In this document: positions 35,994 through 43,827 of the stretch, piece by piece
Layout of the letters: each line of letters opens with the position of its first letter
How positions within the stretch are numbered: the first letter of the stretch is position 1
Assembly (NCBI GenBank): GCA_938027685.1
Contig: CALJAM010000017.1
Coordinates: 42,742-106,741 of the forward strand
Length of the DNA: 64,000 bases
Direction: 5' to 3'
Source: an uncultured Bryobacteraceae bacterium
Lineage (GTDB): Bacteria; Acidobacteriota; Terriglobia; Bryobacterales; Bryobacteraceae
The notes under the pieces: generated by a model
What the model saw: the letters and a program-made list of their open reading frames with translations, nothing else
Database searches by the model: none
What the model was told of the DNA's origin: nothing
Made by a program: the position numbers and the translations under genes

Positions 35994-37091
35994 TTACTGC
36001 GTCACCGTGATCCTCAGCGGAACGCGGACCTGAAGGTTGCGGCCCGGCGCGGTATGGCAGTTGGTTACCTCCAGCAGCAGGTCCGTCGAGTGATTGCCCC
36101 CGGGCGCTTCCTTGGCGATACTTACCGGCAGGGCTGCAGTGGTCTGGCCACGCAACTCCACCGGGCGCACGCCGCGCAGCCAGCCCTTCTCCTGACGCAC
36201 GACGACCCGGAACGGCAAGGCTGAATCGTTACGCAGCCTGAGCGACACGGTGGCGCCGGGCCGGGCGCGCAGCTCCGAGGACTCGGCCTTCACAGCAGCC
36301 TGGAACAGCCCCTGCAGGTAGCTCTCCGTGCCCCACAGGTTCTCGCCCTGCCAGCCCACGGTCCGCCGAGCCAGCAGAGCTTCTTTGAGGCTTTCCAGGG
36401 TGGCTGCGGAAGCAAAAACCAGCGTAATGGCGCGCGTGCGATTGGGGTACTCCCAAGCAGTGAGACCGTGCACGTCGGTATTGCACACCAGCGTCAGATT
36501 CTTCTCCTCGATCCAGGGGAAGGCGTCAGGGTAAAAGTTAGGACCGTTGATCAGCTCCATCCCCTGAAAAAGCTTTTCCCGGTAATACTCGTCCACCACG
36601 GGGAGCCACTCGGCCTTGGGCCGCCGCCATCCGGGATGGTTCCAGAACACGAAAGCATTCTGTTGACGCGCAACCCGCAAGGCAGAGGCCTGATCCAGAC
36701 CGCGATAGGCGTCGAAATCGGTGACAAAGAGCACGTTGAAGTGGATGTCGCCGCGGGCGATCTCGAAGGCGGGAACCAGCAGGATGCCCAACTGCTCAGC
36801 CGTGGCGCGGGCCATGGCGTAGGGACGAGCTATATCCACGCGTACGTCGTCTTTGTGAGGCTGATAGTCGATATGGTCGGTGAGAGCGATGGCGTCCAGG
36901 CCATCGCGCCAGGCCTCGAGAACGCGTAGGGTCGGCCAAACCTGCCCGTCCGAGAAGACGGTGTGCATGTGAAAATCGCACTTCAGGGTCCGATAGCCCG
37001 GCAGGTCGGGGACGGGCAACGGGTCACGGACCTGCGCCGTAGCCAGCGCGGCTGCCACCCAAAGGATGCACAAGCGTAACCGGTTCTTCAT
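35994..37091 (-). CDS. Exported PHP-domain phosphoesterase (Sb-PDE-like)
   Basis: 365-residue protein with a signal peptide (NRLRLCILWVAAALATAQ). The PHP metal site begins with H41-x-H43 in CDFHMHTVFSDG, followed by LTDHIDYQPH, the Glu in AFEIARGD, WNHPGW and CNTDVHG, all in PHP order. A C-terminal beta-sandwich region of about 110 residues follows. Closest known group is the Sb-PDE family of bacterial phosphodiesterases that act on organophosphate diesters. Because it is exported, a role in periplasmic phosphate or phosphodiester scavenging seems likely. It is divergent from the CBS gene. Confidence 0.85.
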   Translation of the reverse strand: MKNRLRLCILWVAAALATAQVRDPLPVPDLPGYRTLKCDFHMHTVFSDGQVWPTLRVLEAWRDGLDAIALTDHIDYQPHKDDVRVDIARPYAMARATAEQLGILLVPAFEIARGDIHFNVLFVTDFDAYRGLDQASALRVARQQNAFVFWNHPGWRRPKAEWLPVVDEYYREKLFQGMELINGPNFYPDAFPWIEEKNLTLVCNTDVHGLTAWEYPNRTRAITLVFASAATLESLKEALLARRTVGWQGENLWGTESYLQGLFQAAVKAESSELRARPGATVSLRLRNDSALPFRVVVRQEKGWLRGVRPVELRGQTTAALPVSIAKEAPGGNHSTDLLLEVTNCHTAPGRNLQVRVPLRITVTQ

Positions 37092-37171
37092 GGAAGTCCT
37101 CGCGCGAAATTTGCCTAGGAGCCTACATCGTATCATCAGGTGCCCGGCGGCCGCTGCCGGGGCGCACGCAC

Positions 37172-37200
37172 TTGACAGCGCGAACGAGGTCTGGAAAAGT
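37172..37200 (+). promoter_or_regulatory. Weak promoter candidate for the CBS gene
   Basis: TTGACA at 37172-37177 is a perfect -35. The best -10 17 bp downstream is AAAAGT at 37195-37200, which is poor. The start codon at 37224 is well placed for a transcript from here. Possibly dependent on an activator or another sigma factor. Confidence 0.25.
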
Positions 37201-37223
37201 AGAGAAACAGCGCTAGGACTGCC

Positions 37224-37667
37224 ATGACCGAAACCATCCGAAACATCCTGCGCGCCAAAGGAACGGAAGTCTGGTGGCTGCCCCCGGAGGCGACGGTCTA
37301 CGAGGCCATCGCGCTCATGGCCGAAAAACGAATCGGCGCCGTGCTGATCTGCTCCGAGGGCCGGCCGGTAGGCATCGTCTCCGAACGGGATTATGCGCGG
37401 AAAGTCATCTTGATGGGGCGCTCCTCGAAAGAGACGCGCGTCGAGGAGATCATGTCCAGCCCGCTCATCACGGTGACCCCCGATCACACCGTGGACGAGT
37501 GCATGCGCATCATGACCGAGCGGCGCGTACGCCACCTGCCTGTGGTGGAGGGCGATCGCGTGGTGGGCATGATTTCGATCGGCGACCTGGTGAAGGCCAT
37601 CATTTCCGCACAGGCGCAAACCATCCAGCAGCTCAGCAACTACATCAGCGGCAAGTACCCCGCCTGA
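37224..37667 (+). CDS. CBS-domain pair protein
   Basis: 147-residue cytoplasmic protein made almost entirely of two CBS motifs (residues about 12-65 and 77-130: [35 protein letters not shown] and [33 protein letters not shown]). Such proteins bind adenosine nucleotides (AMP, ATP, SAM) and adjust partner enzymes or transporters. No fused effector domain is present. The next gene on the strand is a class-III aminotransferase 29 bp downstream; the pair may be co-transcribed, but that link is weak. Identity of the family is certain, the regulatory target unknown. Confidence 0.92.
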   Translation: MTETIRNILRAKGTEVWWLPPEATVYEAIALMAEKRIGAVLICSEGRPVGIVSERDYARKVILMGRSSKETRVEEIMSSPLITVTPDHTVDECMRIMTERRVRHLPVVEGDRVVGMISIGDLVKAIISAQAQTIQQLSNYISGKYPA

Positions 37668-37696
37668 GAGCTCGCGACCGCTGTACCTTGGAAAGC

Positions 37697-39019
37697 ATGA
37701 GCGCTCTCCCGCCCGCTGATCGTTGGGCTGGATCCCGTCTTCGCCTGGAGCGCGCCCGCCGATCGCTGGTCGGCGGCGTCTCGAGTCCGTTTCGCGCCAA
37801 ATTCCCGGTGCCGCTCTATTTCGCGGATGCTGCGGGCAGCCGGATGATCGACGTCGACGGCAACCAGTACATCGATTACACGCTGGCTTGGGGGCCCTTG
37901 ATTCTGGGCCACAAACACCCGGCCCTCGTGGAAGCGCTCCGAAGGCAGGCCGAGCGGCCGCATATTCTCGGGGCGCAGCACGATCTGGAGTACGAGGTGG
38001 CCGAGAAAATCCAGCAACTGGCGCCTTGCGCAGAACGCGTGGCCTTCACCTCGAGCGGCAGCGAGGCCGTGCAGTTGGCCTTGCGGCTGGCACGGGCGGC
38101 CACGGGACGCACGCTGGTGCTGAAATTCGAAGGGCACTACCACGGGTGGATGGACTCGGTGCTCATCAGCCACCATCCGCGGGCGGAAGAGATCGGGCCG
38201 CTTGAGACGCCGCAAGCCGTGCCGGAATCGCGCGGGCAAGTCCCCAACGCGGTGGAGAACGTGCTCGTTGCGCCCTGGAACCGCCTCGAGATCGTCGAGC
38301 GGCTCTTTGAGCAACGCGGGCGCGAAATCGCCGCCGTGATCCTCGAGCCCGTGCTGTGCAACAGCGGCTGTCTGCTGCCGCAACCAGGCTATTTGCAGGG
38401 GCTGCGGCAACTGGCTCACCGTTACGGAGCCCTGCTCATCTTCGACGAGATCATCACGGGCTTCCGAATGGCGCTGGCCGGAGCGCAAGGCGTCTACGGC
38501 GTCACGCCCGATTTGGCGACTTTCGGGAAAGCGCTCGCGGGCGGCCCACCGTTGAGCGCCGTCGCCGGGCGCCGGGAGATCATGGAGCTGATATCGGACG
38601 GCGCCGTGGCCTTCGGCGGCACCTTCAACGGTAACCCCATTTCGCTGGCCTGCGCGCGGGCCACGTTAGGCGAGCTCGAACGCGACGGGGGCGCAGCGCT
38701 GGCGCGGGCCAATCGGTTGGGCGCTGCGCTGATGGAAGGCATCCGGGAGGCGGCGCGCAGGCGCGGCGTGCCGCTACAGGTCTCGGGATTCGGCGCCGCT
38801 TTTGCGCTGCATTTCACGGAGCGGTCCGAATTGCGCGACTATCGGGACACCCTGGCCGACGATCGGGCCAAATTGGCCGTTTTCCTGTTGCGCGCGCTCG
38901 AAAAGGGCGTCTACGCCCTGCCGGACGGTCGCATGTACGTCTCCGCAGCCCACACGGAGGAGGACGTGTCGCTGACGCTGACGGCTTTGGACACCGCGCT
39001 GGCCGAAACTAGCAATTAA
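37697..39019 (+). CDS. Class-III aminotransferase, glutamate-1-semialdehyde aminomutase-like
   Basis: PLP enzyme of 440 residues. The PLP lysine is K278 in TFGKALAGGPP. Other family blocks are GGVSSPFRAK, DVDGNQYIDYTLAWGPLILGH, TSSGSEAVQLALRLAR and FDEIITGFR. It resembles HemL, but true HemL carries NSPVRAF-type sequence near the N terminus where this has SSPFRAK, and its N terminus is longer, so it may be a paralog acting on another amino acid or semialdehyde. ATG at 37697 is preceded by TTGGAAAG. No heme biosynthesis genes are adjacent, which also argues against a dedicated HemL role. Confidence 0.8.
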   Translation: MSALPPADRWAGSRLRLERARRSLVGGVSSPFRAKFPVPLYFADAAGSRMIDVDGNQYIDYTLAWGPLILGHKHPALVEALRRQAERPHILGAQHDLEYEVAEKIQQLAPCAERVAFTSSGSEAVQLALRLARAATGRTLVLKFEGHYHGWMDSVLISHHPRAEEIGPLETPQAVPESRGQVPNAVENVLVAPWNRLEIVERLFEQRGREIAAVILEPVLCNSGCLLPQPGYLQGLRQLAHRYGALLIFDEIITGFRMALAGAQGVYGVTPDLATFGKALAGGPPLSAVAGRREIMELISDGAVAFGGTFNGNPISLACARATLGELERDGGAALARANRLGAALMEGIREAARRRGVPLQVSGFGAAFALHFTERSELRDYRDTLADDRAKLAVFLLRALEKGVYALPDGRMYVSAAHTEEDVSLTLTALDTALAETSN

Positions 39020-39029
39020 AAGATTTTCA

Positions 39030-39058
39030 TTGACACCCGGGCTTTCCTACTGTACACT
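39030..39058 (+). promoter_or_regulatory. Strong sigma70-type promoter
   Basis: TTGACA at 39030-39035 (perfect) and TACACT at 39053-39058 (good -10) are separated by 17 bp, the ideal spacing. Transcription should start near 39065 and run toward the metalloprotease-like gene, leaving a leader of about 375 nt. It lies just after the stop of the aminotransferase. Confidence 0.7.
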
Positions 39059-39438
39059 TGAGGCTGACAAATGGGCGGATCCGATGAACCGCGCAGGCCG
39101 GCGTCGCAACCTCATGTAGCCGCACCGAGACCGGGCTACAAAAACGGCCCGCCTTCGCCTCCCATTCATGCGACGCGCCAAGAATCGCGCGAGCAATAAC
39201 TGCGCGGATCCCCGTTTGAGCTCAACCGCCGTAGGACGTATTAGCGAGCGGCTTTGTGTGTTCGCCGCGCACCCGGCGCCGGCCGGACCGAAGCCAAAAT
39301 TGCAACCGGCAGGCGTGGCGCTCCTGCGCCCATACAGCGAGGCGGAACTTTGTCCGTTCTCGCGATGCCTATGGGCTGGCGAGTCGCGCTGCCATTGTCA
39401 CGATCAATTTCATGACACCAACAGAGGGAGGGTTTACT
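39059..39438 (+). other. Long leader/intergenic region with predicted RNA hairpins
   Basis: 380 bp without a supported gene. A terminal stem can form between AATGGG at 39070-39075 and CCCATT at 39161-39166. Inside it a perfect 7-bp hairpin stem runs from TGTAGCC (39115-39121) to GGCTACA (39134-39140). This gives a compact RNA of about 100 nt just after the promoter. I do not recognise it: it is not a clear match to c-di-GMP, cobalamin, SAM, fluoride, tmRNA, RNase P or SRP RNA. The rest of the region, to the ribosome site at 39426-39432, shows no coding signature. Could be a riboswitch, a small RNA or simply a structured leader. Confidence 0.45.
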
Positions 39439-41625
39439 GTGAACCACATGGATCCGACGGGAGAAAGCGCTCAGGGCTCCGCCCCTGCCGGCGCTTATGA
39501 AGCAGCCAGCCTCGATCAGCCCGATCCTACGGCCGTGGAAATGGCCTCGGGCGAGGCCGTTGACCGCGAGATCTCGGTAGAAGAGACGGCTCAGTTACTG
39601 GCTGAGGAAGCCGCGAACGCAACGATCGGTCCCTCCAGCCTAGAGGCGATCGCCGAAGAGGCCCAGTTGCCGCAGCCGCCGCTTCCGGAACGGCCCCGGC
39701 CGGTGCTCCCCATTCCGCGGCGTATGCGCTCGGTCAGCGGGCGTTATCGCAGTCCTGCCGCCTCCTATCAGCTCGAACTGCGCGTGGACGTGGACCGCAC
39801 CCGCCCAATGAACCGCGTGAGCGGCGATTTTTACCAAATTTCCGGGGGTACGACGAGTTATTTCGGGTCTTTCGTCGTGCATTCCCCGAGCATCAGCGTG
39901 ACGCCGACCACAGTGACGATCCGTGGTCTGGGACAGTTCACGTTCCCTGCCGGCGCACCTCTGGTGCAGGTCACGATCCCCAGGCGTTTGATTCTGCAAC
40001 CGCCGGCCCCGGCGACAGTCCAGTTTTTCCGGACGAGCGGCGCGCCCGGTGCGTCGTACCAATGCCCGTTCGAATCGGTTTTCTTCCGCACCGTCCGGCT
40101 GGAAACCGATCGCGTCTCCGATGTCACGACGCCGGTTTTTTCCTCTTACAACACCGGCTCGCTGCCCTCGGGCGGACCGCCGCGGACGCTATCGGTCGTC
40201 AGCGCGTACGCCGAAGCCGGGATTCAGATGCTGCCCACGGCGGGAACCGACGTGATCAACATCGCCGAGGCGGGCGATGCTCGGTGGAGCGACGCCGAGC
40301 TGCACGCCTCCATGGAGAGACACTTCACGCTGTGGCGTGACCTGCCGCAGTGGGCAGTGTGGCTCCTGGTGGCGCAACTGCATGAGTACGGACCGGGCCT
40401 ACTGGGCATCATGTTCGATCAGAGAGGCCGCCAGCGCCAGGGTTGCGCGGTGTTCCATGCCGGTTTGGGGGGCGTGACGCCGCAGCAACTGCGCGCTCAA
40501 CTTTTTACTTATACGCACGAGCTCGGCCATTGCTTCAATCTGCTCCATTCGTGGCAGAAAGCGTTGGCCACGCCTCCAGGGGTCAATCGTCCCAACTCGC
40601 TTTCCTGGATGAATTACCCGTGGCGCTACCCCTTGGGCGGCGAACCGGCTTTCTGGGCGGCGTTTCCCTTTCAGTTCGACGACGGCGAACTGGTTCACCT
40701 CCGCCACGCCTTCCGGAATCACATCGTCATGGGCGGCAACGATTTCGCGGTGGGCGCAGGTTTGGAAGACACCGCCTTTCTGGCGTCCCCCGTGCGTGAC
40801 ACCTCGGGGCTGCGTCTGGAAATCCGTGCTCCCAAGACAGTGGCGCTGGGCGAGCCGGTGGTGGTCAAACTTGCGCTCTCGGCGGCCGACGGTGGTCCGC
40901 GGACGGTGCACCCGTACCTGCATCCCAATCTGGGAGTGGTACAGATCGCGATCCGCAAGCCTGACGGCCGGGTTCTCGTGTATGATCCGATCATCGATCA
41001 CTGCGTGGGACCGGCCTCCGCTACGGTGACCGCGTCGGAGCCGATCGAAGACAGCGCCTACATCGGCTACGGGTGCGACGGCTTTTACTTCGACCAGGCC
41101 GGCACTTATCAAGTCCGCGCGATTTACCCCGCGCTGGACGGCTCGCAGGTCGCGTCGAACATCCTGAACCTCCGCGTTCGTCATCCCGTGACGGCGGCGG
41201 AAGAGGAGTTGGCCGACCTGTTCTTCGGGGAGGCGCAAGGGATGTTGCTTTGCCTGTTGGGGTCGGACGCCGAGTCGTTGGCCGGCGGCACCAAGGCGTT
41301 CGAAGAAGTGCTGGCCAAACACGGCAAGCATCCCATGGCCAACTACGCCCGGCTGATACTGGGGGTGAACGCGGCGCGGGAGTTCAAGTTGGTGACGCCG
41401 GACACCGAGAGCAGGCTGGCCGTCCGCAAGCCCAAGGCTGAAGAGAGCGCACAGCTATTGTCGGCCGCGATCCACTCGGGTCTGCTCGATCCGATTACGC
41501 AGGACATGGCGGCCTCACGGCTGGCCGATTGTCAGGCAAGGCTTGGCGATGAAAAGGCCGCGGCAGAGACACGGGACAAACTGATGCGCAAAGCCGCACG
41601 GAAGGCGGCCGCGGCGGCAAGATGA
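39439..41625 (+). CDS. Metzincin-like zinc metalloprotein of unknown function
   Basis: 728 residues from GTG 39439, which is 7 nt after GGGAGGG (39426-39432); upstream Met codons lie in the leader. The N-terminal 90 residues are acidic and low-complexity. H360-E-L-G-H364-C-F-N-L-L-H370 matches an HExxHxxxxxH zinc site, with Asn where classical metzincins have Gly. M391 (SWMNYP) lies 21 residues downstream where a Met-turn would be. A beta-sandwich follows (about residues 450-585), then a helical tail (AEEELADLFFGEAQGMLL, then TPR-like helices). No signal peptide is seen, so the cell location is unclear. Unrecognised otherwise; likely a peptidase or an inactive relative. Confidence 0.7.
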   Translation: MNHMDPTGESAQGSAPAGAYEAASLDQPDPTAVEMASGEAVDREISVEETAQLLAEEAANATIGPSSLEAIAEEAQLPQPPLPERPRPVLPIPRRMRSVSGRYRSPAASYQLELRVDVDRTRPMNRVSGDFYQISGGTTSYFGSFVVHSPSISVTPTTVTIRGLGQFTFPAGAPLVQVTIPRRLILQPPAPATVQFFRTSGAPGASYQCPFESVFFRTVRLETDRVSDVTTPVFSSYNTGSLPSGGPPRTLSVVSAYAEAGIQMLPTAGTDVINIAEAGDARWSDAELHASMERHFTLWRDLPQWAVWLLVAQLHEYGPGLLGIMFDQRGRQRQGCAVFHAGLGGVTPQQLRAQLFTYTHELGHCFNLLHSWQKALATPPGVNRPNSLSWMNYPWRYPLGGEPAFWAAFPFQFDDGELVHLRHAFRNHIVMGGNDFAVGAGLEDTAFLASPVRDTSGLRLEIRAPKTVALGEPVVVKLALSAADGGPRTVHPYLHPNLGVVQIAIRKPDGRVLVYDPIIDHCVGPASATVTASEPIEDSAYIGYGCDGFYFDQAGTYQVRAIYPALDGSQVASNILNLRVRHPVTAAEEELADLFFGEAQGMLLCLLGSDAESLAGGTKAFEEVLAKHGKHPMANYARLILGVNAAREFKLVTPDTESRLAVRKPKAEESAQLLSAAIHSGLLDPITQDMAASRLADCQARLGDEKAAAETRDKLMRKAARKAAAAAR

Positions 41626-41720
41626 GAGCCGGGCGGGGCCTTCCGGCCCTTGCCGTGCCGGCGGGCGGAACGGCGTGCGTGCGGCAGCCGAGCCGCCCGC
41701 CGGCCACCGGAGCCATTGCC

Positions 41721-42023
41721 ATGGCGACCTTACACATAGCTCTGCACGACGGATTTCGCAACGACACGGTAGTGGTGCGCGTCAACCAGCGGGAGGTTTA
41801 CCGAAAGGCGGCGGTCACCACGAACCTGGCCCTCTCCAGGGCCGATGCGTTCGACGTGACGGTGGAGGAAGCTCAGGCGCGCGTGGAAGTGGAAATCCCC
41901 ACACGCAACCGCAGCGCGGCCGTCTCGGTCGATCCCGGTAAGACTCCGTATCTGGCGGTGGAGATCACGCCGGAAGGTTCGCTTTCGCTGGAGCCCTCCG
42001 AGCGTCCCTTCCGCTACATGTAA
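41721..42023 (+). CDS. Small beta-rich protein downstream of the metalloprotein
   Basis: 100 residues with no signal peptide, mostly beta strand (VVRVNQREVYRKAAVTTNLALS, RVEVEIPTRNRSAAVSVDP). ATG at 41721 has GGAG at 41709-41712; the in-frame ATG at 41622 overlaps the upstream stop (ATGA) but would add 33 residues of low-complexity sequence, so the later start is preferred. Gene order suggests it works with the metalloprotein, for example as an accessory or inhibitor subunit. I recognise no family. The coding signal is codon bias plus the ribosome site. Confidence 0.55.
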   Translation: MATLHIALHDGFRNDTVVVRVNQREVYRKAAVTTNLALSRADAFDVTVEEAQARVEVEIPTRNRSAAVSVDPGKTPYLAVEITPEGSLSLEPSERPFRYM

Positions 42024-42050
42024 TCAGCGCGACTGGAGGACCGCACAAGC

Positions 42051-43094
42051 CTAACCCAGTGCGGGATCGCGGGCCAAGCTGACCAGTTCCGACCGCGGCA
42101 GCGGGATGCCTTCCTCGCGAAAACGCTGGAGCAGTCGCCAGCGGATGTCGGAGAGAATGCGCCCGCGTCGTGTCTGATCCTCGATGCGCACGATGAGCTT
42201 GAACTGTAAGTGCGTGGGCAGAACACCCGGATCGCAGAAGACCAGGGGTGTGAAATTCTGCGAGACTCCCTCCACGCGCAGCGCCTCCTCGCGGGCGATG
42301 GCGGCCACACGCTCAGGATCGGCCTCGTGGGCCACCAGGATGGGAAGGTCAGCGGTAGCGCTGGGCTGGGGCAGGCTGTAGTTCAGCAGGGTACCCGAAG
42401 TGATCTTGGTGTTGGGGACGACAATCATGTTGTCGCTCAAGGTGCGGATGCGGGTCGTACGCCAGCCGATATCAGTGACGACGCCTTCCTGCCCGCTTTC
42501 CAATCGGATGAAATCCCCCACGAAGATGGGCCGCTCGATGAGCAGGTGCAGCCCGGCGAAGAAGTTGGCCAGGGTATCCTGCAAGGCCAGAGCGACGGCA
42601 AGGCCGCCGATGCCCAGTGCGGTGAGCATGGGCGTAATGGAGATCTTCAGGTAGGCCAGCAGCACGAGCAGGCCCGTGGCGAGCACGGCGAGGCGGGTCA
42701 TGGTTCGCGTCAGCCCGGCCACCGCGAGCGGCATGCCCTGGCGTTCTCCGTAGGCGGCGATCGAACGCACGGCCAGGGAGGCCGCCACCAGAGTGAAACT
42801 GGCGATGACGAACACCACGATGGCGTCCGAGGCCCAGCGCGCGTGGCGGGGAGTCAACTCGACGAACTGGAGTGAAACGGCGATGGCCGCAGCCAGCGAC
42901 CACAGCAGCGAGGGTAGCCGAATGGTGGCCACAAACACGGCGGCATATGAGCTGCGCTGCAGCCCGCGGCGCAGCCTTCGCAACAACAAATGACGGACCA
43001 GCAGCGCGGCTGCCAGGGCAGCAACGAAGACCGCCGTCGGCTGGGCTACGCGCCAGAAAAGCCTCTCATCCCGCAGCCAAGAAGGCACGAGCAC
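42051..43094 (-). CDS. Small-conductance mechanosensitive channel (MscS family)
   Basis: Inner-membrane tension-gated channel, 347 residues. Four to five hydrophobic helices precede the pore helix LTALGIGGLAVALALQDTLANFFAGLHLLIERP, followed by the beta domain (FIRLESGQEGVVTDIGWRTTRIRTLSDNMIVVPNTKI) and an alpha/beta cytoplasmic cage. All MscS hallmarks are present. The start is GTG at 43094; a minus-strand TATAAT at 43108 to 43103 with TTGGCA at 43129 to 43124 would give an almost leaderless transcript. It is divergent from the ABC-transporter operon. It probably protects against osmotic downshock. Confidence 0.9.
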   Translation of the reverse strand: MLVPSWLRDERLFWRVAQPTAVFVAALAAALLVRHLLLRRLRRGLQRSSYAAVFVATIRLPSLLWSLAAAIAVSLQFVELTPRHARWASDAIVVFVIASFTLVAASLAVRSIAAYGERQGMPLAVAGLTRTMTRLAVLATGLLVLLAYLKISITPMLTALGIGGLAVALALQDTLANFFAGLHLLIERPIFVGDFIRLESGQEGVVTDIGWRTTRIRTLSDNMIVVPNTKITSGTLLNYSLPQPSATADLPILVAHEADPERVAAIAREEALRVEGVSQNFTPLVFCDPGVLPTHLQFKLIVRIEDQTRRGRILSDIRWRLLQRFREEGIPLPRSELVSLARDPALG

Positions 43095-43102
43095 GTCATT
43101 CG

Positions 43103-43129
43103 ATTATAGTTGGGCGACGGGCGTGCCAA
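43103..43129 (-). promoter_or_regulatory. Promoter candidate for mscS
   Basis: Minus strand TATAAT (perfect, 43108 to 43103) and TTGGCA (43129 to 43124) are 15 bp apart, slightly short of ideal. A start near 43096 would produce a leaderless or near-leaderless message for the GTG at 43094. Confidence 0.35.
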
Positions 43130-43137
43130 GATAAAAG

Positions 43138-43824
43138 TTGATCGAGCTGAGGCAGGTTTGGAAGGTCTTCTTGAACGGGCGACGCGAAGTCGTGGCCCTG
43201 CGCGGCGTCAGTCTCAGCGTCCGGCGGGGCGAGACGGTAGCGGTCGTCGGCCCATCCGGCTCGGGCAAGTCCACCCTCCTTAACCTGATCGGGGGACTGG
43301 ACCGACCCAGCCGCGGCCGGATCCTACTGGAAGGCCGCAACCTTGCCGAGCTGGACGACGATGAGCTCGCGCTCGTGCGGCGCGAGAAAATCGGCTTCGT
43401 GTTTCAGTTCTTCCATCTGCTACCCACGCTGACCTGCGTGGAAAACGTGGCCTTGCCGCTGCACCTGCGAGGCTGGTCGCGGCGCAGCGCCGAGGCGAGG
43501 GCTCGTGAACTGCTGGCGTTGGTGGGCCTGGGAGAACGTCTCGATCACCTACCTGAAGAGCTTTCCGGCGGCGAACGGCAACGAGTGGCCATTGCACGGG
43601 CGCTGGCTGCGAACCCGCCGGTCTTGCTCGCCGACGAACCCACCGGCAATCTCGACACGCGAACGGGCGCGGAAATCCTGACGCTGTTGGCCGACCTGCA
43701 CACGCGCCTGGGGACCACGATGCTGATCGTGACGCACGATGCCCAGGTCGCCCGAGCCTGCGCGCGTGTGGTGACGCTGCGGGACGGCCAGATCGTAGGC
43801 GACTCTTCGATCCAGGGGCCCTGA
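43138..43824 (+). CDS. ABC transporter ATP-binding protein, LolD/MacB-like
   Basis: 228-residue ATPase. Walker A GPSGSGKST, Q-loop near FVFQFFHLLPTLTCVENV, signature LSGGERQRV and Walker B VLLADEPTGNLD with the H-loop VTHD are all present; the TGNLD and FHLLPTLT pattern is that of the MacB/LolD group. Start is TTG at 43138, the first in-frame start giving the conserved IELRQVWKVF strand; the ribosome site is weak. The stop is 3 bp before the permease gene, and the two are plainly one operon. Confidence 0.93.
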   Translation: MIELRQVWKVFLNGRREVVALRGVSLSVRRGETVAVVGPSGSGKSTLLNLIGGLDRPSRGRILLEGRNLAELDDDELALVRREKIGFVFQFFHLLPTLTCVENVALPLHLRGWSRRSAEARARELLALVGLGERLDHLPEELSGGERQRVAIARALAANPPVLLADEPTGNLDTRTGAEILTLLADLHTRLGTTMLIVTHDAQVARACARVVTLRDGQIVGDSSIQGP

Positions 43825-43827
43825 AGC

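Noticed and set aside
39065..39170. c-di-GMP (GEMM) riboswitch
   Set aside because: A region near GTCGCAACC and ACCGGGCTAC looked similar, but the conserved GGGCAAACC and GACGCAAAGCC cores are not present in the right order.
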